NCBI GenBank assembly: GCA_043553855.1
Contig: CP121336.1
Coordinates: forward strand, 3,596,001 to 3,660,000
Direction of reading: 5' to 3'
Origin: JAUIAS01 sp030425395
Lineage (GTDB): Bacteria > Pseudomonadota > Alphaproteobacteria > Rhodobacterales > Rhodobacteraceae
Length of the DNA stretch: 64,000 nucleotides
Below, in pieces: positions 25,613 through 33,898 of the stretch. Position numbers and translations under genes: made by a program. Numbering within the stretch: position 1 is the stretch's first letter; every line of letters starts with the position of its first letter. The notes below the pieces were generated by a model. It did not search any database and was not told the DNA's origin. It saw only the letters and a list, made by a program, of their open reading frames with translations.

Positions 25613-26224
25613 TCAGAGCAACAGAACCTGTGTCCCGACATCGACCATGGCAAACAGTTCTTCGATGTGCGGATTATAGAGGCCGATACAGCCCGAGGAG
25701 GACGGGCGCCCGATCTTGCGCGTGTCATGTGTGCCGTGGATCAGGTAGGCGGGCCAGGTCAGGTATAGCGCATGGGTGCCCAGCGGATTGCCCGGGCCTG
25801 CGGGCATGAACGCAGGCAGGGTCGGGTCGAGCTTGCGCATATTCTTGGTTGGCGTCCATGTGGGGCCGACCTTCTTGCGCACCACCTTGGTGCGGCCGCG
25901 CCGGGTCTTTTCGTCGGTCTCGGGCACCGAGGATGGAAACAGCCGGTAGGTTTCGCCATCCGGTCCCCAATAATGCACCGCGCGGCTGTCGATATCGGCA
26001 AGGATCGCGCCCTTTCCGAGACGGTCAAAGTGATCCTGCCAGCGGCGGCGGCGGAATGCCGATACGTTGCGCCGCACCGGAACGCGATCGCGGATTGCCG
26101 GTTCGTTCTGGGGAAATGCCTCGTTCCAAAGTTCCGGCGTTTCGGCACGCACAATGGCCGGAGTCACCAGTGCAGCTCCCGAAAGGGACAGCATCATGCG
26201 CCGGGAAATCGGTTTATCGGTCAT
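25613..26224 (-). CDS. L,D-transpeptidase (YkuD domain), exported
   Basis: A 203-residue periplasmic enzyme that forms 3-3 cross-links in peptidoglycan or attaches proteins to it. Residues 1-28 form a signal peptide with a twin arginine (SRRMMLSLSGAALV, Ala-Arg-Ala at the end). The YkuD catalytic block has His163 (HGTHD) and Cys179 in SSSGCIGLYN. The stretch LPAFMPAGPGNPLGTHALYL is the usual substrate-groove segment. It sits between the valine operon and the terminator of mmsA as a separate gene on the same strand. Confidence 0.92.
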   Translation of the reverse strand: MTDKPISRRMMLSLSGAALVTPAIVRAETPELWNEAFPQNEPAIRDRVPVRRNVSAFRRRRWQDHFDRLGKGAILADIDSRAVHYWGPDGETYRLFPSSVPETDEKTRRGRTKVVRKKVGPTWTPTKNMRKLDPTLPAFMPAGPGNPLGTHALYLTWPAYLIHGTHDTRKIGRPSSSGCIGLYNPHIEELFAMVDVGTQVLLL

Positions 26225-26380
26225 GGCGGGTCATCCTTCGATGCGTTCGATTTTCCTGTTTCATATCCGGTCTGGCGGGGTGCGCCCAGAGCGTGTGATT
26301 CACTTTTTTGTAATGCGCGGCAGGAAGGTGTCAGCCACGATGCGGCAAATGGAGTCGAAACGATGGCGTGACAGCGGTGC

Positions 26381-26414
26381 AAAACAAAACCGCCCGCGCA
26401 AGGGCGCGGGCGGT
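26381..26414 (-). terminator. Rho-independent terminator of mmsA
   Basis: On the minus strand ACCGCCCGCGC pairs with GCGCGGGCGGT (plus positions 26389-26399 and 26404-26414), an 11-bp perfect stem with a 4-base loop, followed by TTTGTTTT. It lies 22 bp past the mmsA stop. Confidence 0.92.
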
Positions 26415-26436
26415 CTGTTGTCTCGCTGCGGGCTGG

Positions 26437-27936
26437 TTATTCCATCACGGGGATGGAAAACTCGCCGCCTTCCTTGATGCCCGAAGGCCAACGCGCGGTC
26501 ACGGTCTTGGTGCGTGTATAGAACTTGAACGCGTCGGGGCCGTGCTGGTTCAGATCGCCGAACACCGATTTTTTCCAACCGCCAAAGGTGTGATAGGCCA
26601 GCGGCACAGGGATCGGCACGTTGATCCCGACCATGCCGATGTTGATCCGGTTCGCAAAATCGCGGGCCGCGTCACCGTCGCGGGTAAAGATCGCGGTGCC
26701 GTTTCCGTATTCGTGATCCATGGCAAGGCCGATGGCCTCTTCATAGCTTTTGGCGCGCACAGTCGACAGAACCGGGCCAAAGATTTCCTGCGTATAGATA
26801 TCCATGTCCGGGGTGACGTTGTCGAACAGATGCGGACCGACAAAGAACCCATCCTCATACCCCTGAAGGCTGAAGTTGCGGCCATCGACGACCAGCTTGG
26901 CACCCTGTTCGACACCGCTTTCCACCAGTCGCAGGATGTTCTGCTTGGCGGCGGCGGTAACCACCGGGCCGTAATCCACGTCATTCCCCGCAGTGTAGGG
27001 GCCGACTTTGAGCTTTTCGATACGCGGCACGAGCGCTTCGATCAGGCGGTCGGCGGTTTCGTCGCCCACTGGCACGGCCACGGAAATCGCCATGCAGCGT
27101 TCGCCCGCAGCCCCATAACCCGCACCGATCAGCGCGTCGGCGGCCTGATTCATATCCGCATCGGGCATGATGATCATGTGGTTCTTGGCGCCGCCGAAAC
27201 ACTGCACGCGTTTGCCGTTGGCACAGCCCGTTGCATAGATGTATTCCGCGATCGGGGTTGATCCGACAAAGCCGATGGACTGAACAACATCGTTGTGCAG
27301 CAATGCATCGACCGCTTCCTTGTCGCCGTTGACGACCTGAAGAATACCCTTGGGCAAGCCCGCTTCTTCCATCAGTTCGGCCAGCATCAGCGGCACGGAC
27401 GGATCGCGTTCGGAGGGCTTGAGGATGAACGCATTGCCACAGGCGATGGCCGGTGCAAACATCCACATCGGGATCATCGCCGGAAAGTTGAACGGCGTGA
27501 TGCCCGCTGTGACGCCCAGGGCCTGACGCATGGAATACATGTCGATGCCGGGGCCTGCGCTGTCGGTGTATTCACCTTTGAGCATCTGCGGCGCGCCGAT
27601 GCAATATTCCACCACTTCCAGCCCGCGCTGAACGTCGCCCGCCGCATCCGGCAGCGTCTTGCCGTGTTCCCGGCTGAGAGCCTCGGCCAGCTTGTCCATG
27701 TCGCGGTTGAGAAGGTCCACGAACTTCATCAGAACCCGCGCGCGGCGCTGGGGGTTGGTTGCAGCCCAGGCTGGTTGCGCCTTGCGGGCGATCTCGACGG
27801 CGGCGTCGACCTCTTGGGTGCTGGCCAGCGGTGCACGTGCCTGCACTTCGCCGGTTGCGGGGTTGTAGACATCCGCGAAACGGCCCGAGGTGCCCGCGAC
27901 ATGGGCACCGTCGATGTAATGGGTCAGGTCCTGCAT
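26437..27936 (-). CDS. mmsA: CoA-acylating methylmalonate-semialdehyde dehydrogenase
   Basis: Converts methylmalonate semialdehyde (valine degradation) or malonate semialdehyde to propionyl-CoA or acetyl-CoA with NAD+ and CoA. The 499-residue aldehyde dehydrogenase has ITPFNFPAMIPMWMFAPAIA, the cofactor block GFVGSTPIAEYIY, the catalytic Cys in GAAGERCMAISV, and the family-specific PIPVPLAYHTFGGWKKSVFGD. It starts MQDLTHYIDG with AGGAGGAG upstream. It is separated from the other valine genes by the L,D-transpeptidase, with its own terminator. A LysR gene is divergent, 145 bp away, and is the likely regulator. Confidence 0.96.
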   Translation of the reverse strand: MQDLTHYIDGAHVAGTSGRFADVYNPATGEVQARAPLASTQEVDAAVEIARKAQPAWAATNPQRRARVLMKFVDLLNRDMDKLAEALSREHGKTLPDAAGDVQRGLEVVEYCIGAPQMLKGEYTDSAGPGIDMYSMRQALGVTAGITPFNFPAMIPMWMFAPAIACGNAFILKPSERDPSVPLMLAELMEEAGLPKGILQVVNGDKEAVDALLHNDVVQSIGFVGSTPIAEYIYATGCANGKRVQCFGGAKNHMIIMPDADMNQAADALIGAGYGAAGERCMAISVAVPVGDETADRLIEALVPRIEKLKVGPYTAGNDVDYGPVVTAAAKQNILRLVESGVEQGAKLVVDGRNFSLQGYEDGFFVGPHLFDNVTPDMDIYTQEIFGPVLSTVRAKSYEEAIGLAMDHEYGNGTAIFTRDGDAARDFANRINIGMVGINVPIPVPLAYHTFGGWKKSVFGDLNQHGPDAFKFYTRTKTVTARWPSGIKEGGEFSIPVME

Positions 27937-27973
27937 GGAATCTCCTCCTCTTGCATGTTGCGCGCAGGATAGG

Positions 27974-28002
27974 CTTGCAATAATTCATTGAACAGAGGCA
28001 AG
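27974..28002. promoter_or_regulatory. possible LysR operator between mmsA and its divergent regulator
   Basis: CTTGC (27974-27978) and GCAAG (27998-28002) are inverted repeats around an AT-rich stretch, with an inner CAAT/ATTG pair (27978-27990). A second TTTGCAAA lies at 28016-28023. The position between divergent genes fits a LysR binding region, but the exact box is uncertain. Confidence 0.35.
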
Positions 28003-28081
28003 ATTTCAAAAACACTTTGCAAATATGCGGGGACAACCCGCGCGCAAAGCAGTAAGCAACAAGGGCGGGGGCAAGCCAGAC

Positions 28082-28978
28082 ATGGACATCAACTGGGATG
28101 ATTTGCGGGTCTTTCTCTTTGTGGCGCGCGAACAAAGCCTGTCGGGCGCGGGCAAGCGGCTGCGCCTTGATCCGGCAACCGTGGGGCGGCGGATCGCTCG
28201 GCTTGAGGCGTCTTTGGACCACCCGCTGTTTGTCAAATCGCCCCAAGGCTATACGCTGACGGCTTCGGGCGAACGGCTTCTGGCTTATGGGGAACGGGCC
28301 GAACAGGCGATGCGGGACGGGACCGAGGCGCTCTCTGGGTCATCCGAGCGGCTGACGGGACAAATCCGGATCGGCGCGCCGGACGGATGCGCCAATTACC
28401 TGTTGCCCAAGGTCTGCGCGGCCATATCCTCGGATCATCCCGATCTGGATATCCAGATCGTTGCGCTGCCCCGTGTGGTCAACCTGTCGCGGCGCGAGGC
28501 CGATATCGCCATTGCTGTCAGCCCGCCCACAGCCGGGCAACTGGCGGTGCAAAAGATCACCGACTATCAGCTTAACCTTGTCGGCGCGCGCCAATATCTG
28601 CGCCGGATGCCGGAAATCCTGTCGCCCAAGGATCTGCGTGGCCACCGAATGATCGGGTATATCCCGGACATGATCTATGACGCCGAGCTGGATTACCTTG
28701 CCGATCTCGGGGTGGAACGGGTGCCGCTGGCCTCCAATTCGGTGCCGGTGCAACTGCGCATGGCCTATCAGGGGGCGGGGCTGTGTGTGGCGCATGTCTT
28801 TGCCATGCCGTTCCATGATCTGCTGCGCAAGGTCCTGCCGGAACAGATCAGCATGACGCGCAGTTTTTACCTTGTGCGGCATGAGGCCGATCGGCGAAGC
28901 GCACGCATGAACCGCGTTGCCACCCTTCTGGCGGATGGGCTGCGCGATGAGGTGGCGCGGCTTGAGGCGTTGACCTGA
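28082..28978 (+). CDS. LysR family regulator divergent from mmsA
   Basis: A 298-residue LysR-type regulator. The helix-turn-helix lies in residues 3-60 (DLRVFLFVAREQSLSGAGKRLRLDPATVGRRIARLE), where Asp-Pro-Ala-Thr replaces the more usual Ser-Gln-Ser/Pro. The effector domain follows with GQIRIGAPDG at the start of the first lobe. The ATG at 28082 begins the HTH region; an open extension upstream is not family-like. The divergent arrangement with mmsA suggests it senses a valine- or semialdehyde-related metabolite. Confidence 0.9.
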   Translation: MDINWDDLRVFLFVAREQSLSGAGKRLRLDPATVGRRIARLEASLDHPLFVKSPQGYTLTASGERLLAYGERAEQAMRDGTEALSGSSERLTGQIRIGAPDGCANYLLPKVCAAISSDHPDLDIQIVALPRVVNLSRREADIAIAVSPPTAGQLAVQKITDYQLNLVGARQYLRRMPEILSPKDLRGHRMIGYIPDMIYDAELDYLADLGVERVPLASNSVPVQLRMAYQGAGLCVAHVFAMPFHDLLRKVLPEQISMTRSFYLVRHEADRRSARMNRVATLLADGLRDEVARLEALT

Positions 28979-29064
28979 ATCCAAGATGCGCATTTCGCGT
29001 CGCTTGACACGCGCCGCTTCTGCGGCAACCTTTGAACTATAGATTTCACTCGGGAGGGCCGCAC

Positions 29065-29502
29065 ATGCTCGTTCAACACATTCTGAAGTCCAAGGACAGC
29101 GATGCGGTGGTTACGGTTTCCTCCGACACGGCAGTGTCAGAGGCCGCGCGCATTCTTTCCGAAAAACGTATCGGCACCGTGGTGGTGTCGGACGATGGCG
29201 GGGCCACCGCGGTGGGTATCCTGTCCGAACGCGACATCGTGCGCGAACTGGCCGCCAGCGGCGGGGGGTGTCTGGATCGGGCCGTGGGCGACTACATGAC
29301 CCGTGATCTTGTGACCTGCACCCGTGATTTGTCCGCGGATGCGGTGCTTCAGAAAATGACGGACGGCCGCTTCCGCCATATGCCCGTGGTCGAAGACGGC
29401 AAACTGATCGGCCTGATCACGCTGGGTGACGCGGTCAAGGCCCGGCTGAGCCAATTGGCCATGGAAAAGGATGCGCTGGAAGGGATGATTATGGGCCACT
29501 GA
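29065..29502 (+). CDS. two-CBS-domain protein
   Basis: A 145-residue soluble protein made of two CBS repeats (about residues 6-60 and 75-130). Clear segments are KRIGTVVVSDDGGATAVGILSERDIVREL and FRHMPVVEDGKLIGLITLGDAVKARL. Stand-alone CBS pairs bind adenine nucleotides and modulate partner proteins; the partner is unknown. GGGAGG at 29052-29057 supports the ATG at 29065. TTGACA at 29004 upstream may be part of its promoter. coaD follows after 114 bp on the same strand. Confidence 0.93.
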   Translation: MLVQHILKSKDSDAVVTVSSDTAVSEAARILSEKRIGTVVVSDDGGATAVGILSERDIVRELAASGGGCLDRAVGDYMTRDLVTCTRDLSADAVLQKMTDGRFRHMPVVEDGKLIGLITLGDAVKARLSQLAMEKDALEGMIMGH

Positions 29503-29616
29503 GCCTTGAACTCCGCGCGCGCATCGTGTTTTTCTGCGCGAAAGTTAATCTGAGACAAGGCTCCCGCCCGGCTGACTGCTGGACCGCAAGCGCGGCAGGG
29601 ACTGAGGAGGGCAGCC

Positions 29617-30108
29617 ATGCGAATTGGCCTTTACCCCGGCACGTTCGATCCCATCACGTTGGGACATGTCGATATCATTCGCCGTGGCGCGATGCTGGTG
29701 GACAAGCTGGTCATCGGTGTTGCGATAAATCGCGACAAGGGCCCGCTGTTCACGCTGGAAGAGCGGGTGGCGATGATCGAAGCGGAATGCGCGATCCTGT
29801 CCGAAGAAACCGGCACTGAAATCGTCGCCCATCCGTTTGAAAACCTCCTGATTGACTGTGCCAAGGACGTGGGGGCGCAGATTATCGTGCGCGGGCTGCG
29901 TGCGGTGGCGGATTTCGAGTATGAATTCCAGATGGTGGGAATGAACCGCGCGCTCGACAGTACGGTGGAAACCGTGTTTCTGATGGCAGATGCGCGGCGT
30001 CAGGCGATCGCGTCCAAACTGGTCAAGGAAATCGCGCGTCTTGGGGGCGATGTGTCCAAATTCGTCACCCCGCGTGTCAATCAGGCGTTGATCGAGCGAC
30101 TGAAATAG
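29617..30108 (+). CDS. coaD: pantetheine-phosphate adenylyltransferase
   Basis: CoaD joins 4'-phosphopantetheine to AMP in the fourth step of coenzyme A synthesis. The 163-residue protein begins MRIGLYPGTFDPITLGHVDI, which carries the nucleotidyltransferase T-x-G-H motif, and has the RGLRAVADFEYEFQM block near residues 90-104 and a late SSK-like region. GGAGG upstream at 29606-29610 supports the start. It is followed by a convergent 47-residue membrane protein gene. Confidence 0.97.
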   Translation: MRIGLYPGTFDPITLGHVDIIRRGAMLVDKLVIGVAINRDKGPLFTLEERVAMIEAECAILSEETGTEIVAHPFENLLIDCAKDVGAQIIVRGLRAVADFEYEFQMVGMNRALDSTVETVFLMADARRQAIASKLVKEIARLGGDVSKFVTPRVNQALIERLK

Positions 30109-30118
30109 GACGGTCCCG

Positions 30119-30262
30119 TTAGCGCCAGAAGGCCAGCCATTCAATCAGGTCGGCCATTTTCTTGGCCAGAAACAGGGCGTGGCCGGTCCCGAAAATGGCG
30201 ATGTCGATAATCAGCCCGCCAAGGATCATTCCGCCCAATATCAGCGCCAGTCTGTTGGTCAT
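30119..30262 (-). CDS. small membrane protein, 47 residues
   Basis: A short gene with one hydrophobic helix (about residues 5-25, LALILGGMILGGLIIDIAIF) followed by GHALFLAKKMADLIEWLAFWR. The C-terminal LIEWLAFWR ending is one I recall from small proteins at this place in other Rhodobacteraceae, sometimes mislabelled as glyceraldehyde-3-phosphate dehydrogenase. The ATG at 30262 was chosen because the helix begins there; the longer frame has an Arg/His-rich, non-conserved extension. It converges with coaD across 10 bp. Function unknown. Confidence 0.65.
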   Translation of the reverse strand: MTNRLALILGGMILGGLIIDIAIFGTGHALFLAKKMADLIEWLAFWR

Positions 30263-30406
30263 TGCATGCGGCCCTTGTTGTCGCCCGTGCCGTTTGTGCA
30301 CGACATGGGTGCGGTGCTCAACCCTTGGTCTGATCAAAAGGCGCAGGGTCAGGTTCGCCATGTCCGCCGTTGGTGTTGTCCTTGTCGCGTTGGAGTCAAT
30401 TGTTTT

Positions 30407-30466
30407 GCGCCGCGCTTCGCGCGTCGCGGTGCCTCCGGCGGGGGTATTGGGAACGAGAAAGAAACA
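30407..30466 (+). repeat. composite hairpin repeat, copy 3
   Basis: The shortest complete copy: one hairpin unit GCGCCGCGCTTCGCGCGTCG, the conserved GGTGCCTCCGGCGGGGGTAT block, then GGGAACGAGAAAGAAAC. A degenerate AT-rich spacer (GGAGTCAATTGTTTT) precedes it. It lies past the gap terminator. Confidence 0.85.
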
Positions 30467-30538
30467 GTGGTCCGTTCAGCCGAACCGGCGCATTGTTTTC
30501 GCCAATCGGTGCGTCGCTTTGGTGGCAGGTCAAGAAGA

Positions 30539-30560
30539 CCGGGCGCACAGAGACGCCCGG
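30539..30560 (-). terminator. likely terminator of gap
   Basis: CCGGGCG (30539-30545) pairs with CGCCCGG (30554-30560) around an 8-base loop. On the minus strand the stem is followed by TCTTCTT. It lies 54 bp past the gap stop. Confidence 0.6.
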
Positions 30561-30614
30561 CATTTTATGCGGAGTTTGCCTTGAGGGGCGGATGTGGGCC
30601 GTCGTGATCCGGGA

Positions 30615-31619
30615 TCAGGCGTTCAGGCGGCCCATTGCCACGGCGACATCGGCCATACGGACGGAAAAGCCCCATTCGTTGTCATACCAGGCCAGCACGC
30701 GCACCGTGCGGTTCCCGACGACACGGGTTTGATCCGGGGCGAAGATCGAGCTTTCTTCGGTATGGTTGAAGTCGATCGATACTTTCATCTCAGGATCATA
30801 GCCGAGGACGCCTTTCATCGGGCCTTCGGCGGCGGCGGCAACCGCGGCGTTGATGTCGGCGGCGGTTACGTCCCGTCCGGCAACGAAGGTGAGATCAACG
30901 GCGCTGACATTGGGTGTGGGGACGCGGATGGCAGAGCCGTCCAGCTTGCCTTTGAGGCCGGGGAGGACTTCGCCGAGGGCTTTGGCGGCCCCGGTGGATG
31001 TGGGTATCATCGCCATGGCGGCCGCGCGCGCGCGATACAAATCCTTGTGCCGACGGTCCAGCGTGGGCTGGTCGCCTGTGTAGGAGTGGATCGTTGTCAT
31101 GATGCCCGATTCGATGCCGAAGGCGTCGTCGAGCACCTTGGCCAGCGGCGCGAGACAGTTCGTCGTGCAGGACCCGTTTGAGATCATCGTGTCGCCGCGG
31201 GCGAGTTTGTCATCGTTCACGCCAAAGACGATGGTCTTTTCGACATTCTTGGCCGGGGCCGAGATCAGCACCGATTTGGCACCGCGTTCAAGGTGCACCT
31301 TGGCCTTGTCGCCGTCGTTGAATTGCCCGGTGCATTCCAGCACGACATCGCACCCGGACCAGTCCAGTTCTGCCGGATTGTAGGTGGAGAACATTTCGAT
31401 CGGACCCGCGCCGAGATCCAGCGTGCCGTCGCCCACGGTGACCGTGCCGGGGAACCGGCCGTGCACGCTGTCATAACGGATCAGGTGTGCGGCCGTGTCC
31501 AATGGGCCGGTGGCATTGGCCTTGATTACGCGAATATCGTCGCGTGCGCTTGCCGCAATATGTGCCAGCGTGCAGCGGCCGATCCGCCCAAACCCGTTGA
31601 TTCCGACGTTGATGGTCAT
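30615..31619 (-). CDS. gap: type I glyceraldehyde-3-phosphate dehydrogenase
   Basis: Oxidises and phosphorylates glyceraldehyde 3-phosphate to 1,3-bisphosphoglycerate in glycolysis, or the reverse in gluconeogenesis. The 334-residue enzyme starts INVGINGFGRIGR, has the catalytic Cys151 in SNGSCTTNC, and the C-terminal WYDNEWGFSVRM block. The residue that normally binds the NAD ribose (Asp of the N-D-L segment) is replaced: here the strand reads KANATG (residues 33-38), with Ala36 at that place, so NADP use or dual specificity is possible. The ATG at 31619 was chosen over an upstream one at 31673 by family alignment. LacI-like half sites lie upstream. Transketolase is 2.3 kb away. Confidence 0.94.
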   Translation of the reverse strand: MTINVGINGFGRIGRCTLAHIAASARDDIRVIKANATGPLDTAAHLIRYDSVHGRFPGTVTVGDGTLDLGAGPIEMFSTYNPAELDWSGCDVVLECTGQFNDGDKAKVHLERGAKSVLISAPAKNVEKTIVFGVNDDKLARGDTMISNGSCTTNCLAPLAKVLDDAFGIESGIMTTIHSYTGDQPTLDRRHKDLYRARAAAMAMIPTSTGAAKALGEVLPGLKGKLDGSAIRVPTPNVSAVDLTFVAGRDVTAADINAAVAAAAEGPMKGVLGYDPEMKVSIDFNHTEESSIFAPDQTRVVGNRTVRVLAWYDNEWGFSVRMADVAVAMGRLNA

Positions 31620-31708
31620 TCCGACACCCCTTGATTTCGTGGCTTCGTCAGGGGCTATAGCCAAGGGCGACATCCGTCAAAAGGGCAAAAGTGACGCATT
31701 CCGAATAT

Positions 31709-31739
31709 GTTAGCGCAAAAGGTTGGCGGTTGCGCTAAC
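31709..31739. promoter_or_regulatory. long inverted repeat upstream of gap (LacI-like half sites)
   Basis: GTTAGCGCAA (31709-31718) and TTGCGCTAAC (31730-31739) form a perfect 10-bp inverted repeat around 11 bases. Each arm resembles half of a TTAGCGCTAA-type LacI-family operator, with central CG pairs 19 bp apart. It lies 90 bp upstream of gap and 74 bp upstream of the divergent DUF808 gene. It could alternatively form a hairpin in RNA. Confidence 0.55.
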
Positions 31740-31812
31740 GCACGCCTGTGGTGTTGCTCTTGGGGTATGATCGCCTAAGGTGCTGGCGCGAATGATGCGA
31801 AAGGGGCAGGGC

Positions 31813-32775
31813 ATGAGCGGACTTATCGCGCTTCTCGATGACGTGGCGGGAATTGCAAAAGTGGCAGCCGCCAGCGTCGATGACGTGGTGGCGCAGGCGG
31901 CCAAGGCGGGAGCCAAAGCGGCGGGCGCGGTGATTGACGATGCCGCCGTGACGCCGAAGTACATGCATGGTTTCGCGGCCAGCCGGGAATTGCCGGTGAT
32001 CTGGAAGATCGCCAAGGGGTCGTTGCGCAACAAGCTGTTGTATCTCTTGCCCGTGGGGTTGGCGCTGTCGGCCTTTGCGCCTTGGGCGATTACGCCGTTG
32101 TTGATGCTGGGGGGCGGGTATCTGTGCTTTGAAGGCGCGGAAAAGGTTTATCACGCGCTGTTTCCGCACGATCAGACCCATGTTTTCGAGGAAGATGAAC
32201 CCGGCGACCCCGCCCATCTTGAGGAGCGCAAGGCGGCAGGCGCGATCAAGACGGATTTCATCCTGTCGGCAGAAATCATGACCATCGCGCTTGCGGCCAT
32301 TCCACCCAGCAACTTCTGGATGGAAGCGGCGACGCTGGCGACGGTGGCTGTGATGATCACGGCGGCTGTCTATGGGGCGGTGGCGCTCATTGTGAAGGCT
32401 GACGATGTGGGCCTGCATCTGGCCGCAGAGGCGCGGTTCGCGGCAACGCGCGCCTTTGGCCGGGGGGTCGTGCGGGCCATGCCGCATGTGTTGACCACGC
32501 TGACGCTGGTGGGCACGGCGGCGATGCTGTGGGTCGGTGGAAATATCATTGTGCATGGGTTGGATGTGCTGGGGTGGGGCGCGCCCTATGACCTGATCCA
32601 TCACGTGGCGCACGGGATCGGGCAGGGAGTGTCGGAGACGTTTTCGGGCGCGGTGACGTGGATCGCCACGGCAACCATGGACGGGATTATCGGGCTGGGC
32701 CTTGGGCTTGTGCTGATCCCGATTGTGACGCGGGGTGTCGTGCCGGTGTGGACAGCCCTGCGCGGCAAGTCGTGA
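31813..32775 (+). CDS. DUF808 (YedI-like) membrane protein
   Basis: A 320-residue integral membrane protein of the DUF808/YedI family. It begins SGLIALLDDVAGIAKVAAAS, with DDVAAxAKVA being the family signature, and has KKAAGVVIDDAAVTP-like sequence around residues 33-50, followed by about five hydrophobic segments. The function is unknown. It is divergent from gap with the long inverted repeat between them; the thioesterase gene follows after 64 bp on the same strand. Confidence 0.92.
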   Translation: MSGLIALLDDVAGIAKVAAASVDDVVAQAAKAGAKAAGAVIDDAAVTPKYMHGFAASRELPVIWKIAKGSLRNKLLYLLPVGLALSAFAPWAITPLLMLGGGYLCFEGAEKVYHALFPHDQTHVFEEDEPGDPAHLEERKAAGAIKTDFILSAEIMTIALAAIPPSNFWMEAATLATVAVMITAAVYGAVALIVKADDVGLHLAAEARFAATRAFGRGVVRAMPHVLTTLTLVGTAAMLWVGGNIIVHGLDVLGWGAPYDLIHHVAHGIGQGVSETFSGAVTWIATATMDGIIGLGLGLVLIPIVTRGVVPVWTALRGKS

Positions 32776-32839
32776 CGCAAGGTCGGTTCTGGCGCCGGGG
32801 TTACGGGTCGCTAAGCTGGATGGAAACAGGAGCTGGCCA

Positions 32840-33640
32840 ATGGATGATCTGACACTTAGCGCCGTTCTGGCAGAGGCCCGCGGGACGGATGACGGGCTTG
32901 TCTACCCCGCACCGGAAAACTGGCGACAGGGGCGCACGGCCTACGGTGGTTTTACCGCGGCGCTGATGCTTGATGCCGCTTTGCAGGCGCGGGATGGGAT
33001 GCCGCCTCTGCGTTCGGCCCTGATTGATTTCACCGCACCTGTGTCCGAGCCGCCGACGATGGCCACCGAGGTGCTGCGTGCGGGGCGCAATGTGACCACG
33101 CTGAACACCCGCGCTTTGATCAACGGGTCTGTTGCCGCGCAGGGCACGTTTGCATTCGGGGCGTCGCAGGTCAGCGAATTGCAGGTCGACTGCGCGGCAC
33201 CCGATGCCCCGACCCCGCAAGACAGCGCCCCGTTCTTTCCACCGGGAATGAAACGCTCTCCGGTGAAGTTCTTTGACAATTTCGAGGTTCGCCTGATCGA
33301 CGGAGCGCGCCCGTTTTCAGGCGCGTTGCGCGGCTATGTGCGGGTCTGGGCACGGCATAAGGATCCTGCGGCGCGCAGCGGTATCGTGCCGCTGTTGTGT
33401 ATTGCGGATATTCTGCCACCCGCTGCGTTTCCGATGCTGTCGACGATCGGGCCGAATTCGTCGATGACGTGGATATGCAATTTTCCCGGCGGCGAGCAGC
33501 CAACGGAAGATGGCTGGTTCATGATCGAAACCAGTCTGACGACGGCACAAGCGGGATATAGCTCTCAGGTCATGCGCGCCTGGACGACCGAAGGCACGCT
33601 TGTGGTTGAAGGCATGCAGTCGGTGATCATTTTCGTATAA
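32840..33640 (+). CDS. acyl-CoA thioesterase family protein
   Basis: A 266-residue double-hotdog protein of the TesB-like group. It has GRTAYGGFTAALMLDAAL near residues 30-48, which is the substrate-binding helix region, RSALIDFTAPV near 56-66, and a C-terminal hotdog with SSMTWICNF and GWFMIETSL. These enzymes hydrolyse acyl-CoA to free acid and CoA; chain-length preference cannot be read. The ATG at 32840 is preceded by AGGAG at 32828-32832. A three-unit hairpin repeat follows. Confidence 0.82.
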   Translation: MDDLTLSAVLAEARGTDDGLVYPAPENWRQGRTAYGGFTAALMLDAALQARDGMPPLRSALIDFTAPVSEPPTMATEVLRAGRNVTTLNTRALINGSVAAQGTFAFGASQVSELQVDCAAPDAPTPQDSAPFFPPGMKRSPVKFFDNFEVRLIDGARPFSGALRGYVRVWARHKDPAARSGIVPLLCIADILPPAAFPMLSTIGPNSSMTWICNFPGGEQPTEDGWFMIETSLTTAQAGYSSQVMRAWTTEGTLVVEGMQSVIIFV

Positions 33641-33656
33641 GTCGAGCCAAAGGACA

Positions 33657-33785
33657 CCGCGCTGCGCGCGCCGGAGTCTTTACGTATTGCGCCGCGCTGC
33701 GCGCGTCGGAGTTTTTATGTATTGCGCCGCGCTGCGCGCGTCGCGGTGCCTCCGGCGGGGGTATTTGCAACAAGAAAGAAGCAGG
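33657..33785 (+). repeat. composite hairpin repeat, copy 4 with three tandem units
   Basis: Hairpin units CCGCGCTGCGCGCG begin at 33657, 33692 and 33727 (35-bp period). The first two are followed by CGGAGT-type AT-rich spacers, and the last by the conserved CGGTGCCTCCGGCGGGGGTA block and CAAGAAAGAAGC. Copy 4 lies between the convergent thioesterase and transketolase genes. Confidence 0.88.
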
Positions 33786-33863
33786 GGCGCATCAAGGTTC
33801 ATGCGTCCATTTCTTTTGCCGAAGATCTGTTCGGAGGCGTTTTCCGGTTTGGCGGTGCTTTGT

Positions 33864-33888
33864 GCCGCGGGGGAAGAGCCCCCGCGGC
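33864..33888 (-). terminator. hairpin after transketolase gene
   Basis: GCCGCGGGGG (33864-33873) pairs perfectly with CCCCCGCGGC (33879-33888) around AAGAG. It starts 10 bp past the tkt stop. No T run follows, so it may terminate weakly or protect the 3' end. Confidence 0.5.
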
Positions 33889-33898
33889 GCGGTCTGTG

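Larger units (their letters stand above)
30263..30614. other. intergenic region between the small membrane gene and gap
   Basis: 352 bp with no supported gene. It contains the composite repeat copy 3 (30407-30466) and the likely gap terminator (30539-30560). The first 130 bp must hold any promoter of the 47-residue gene; no clear -35/-10 pair was seen. Confidence 0.6.
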
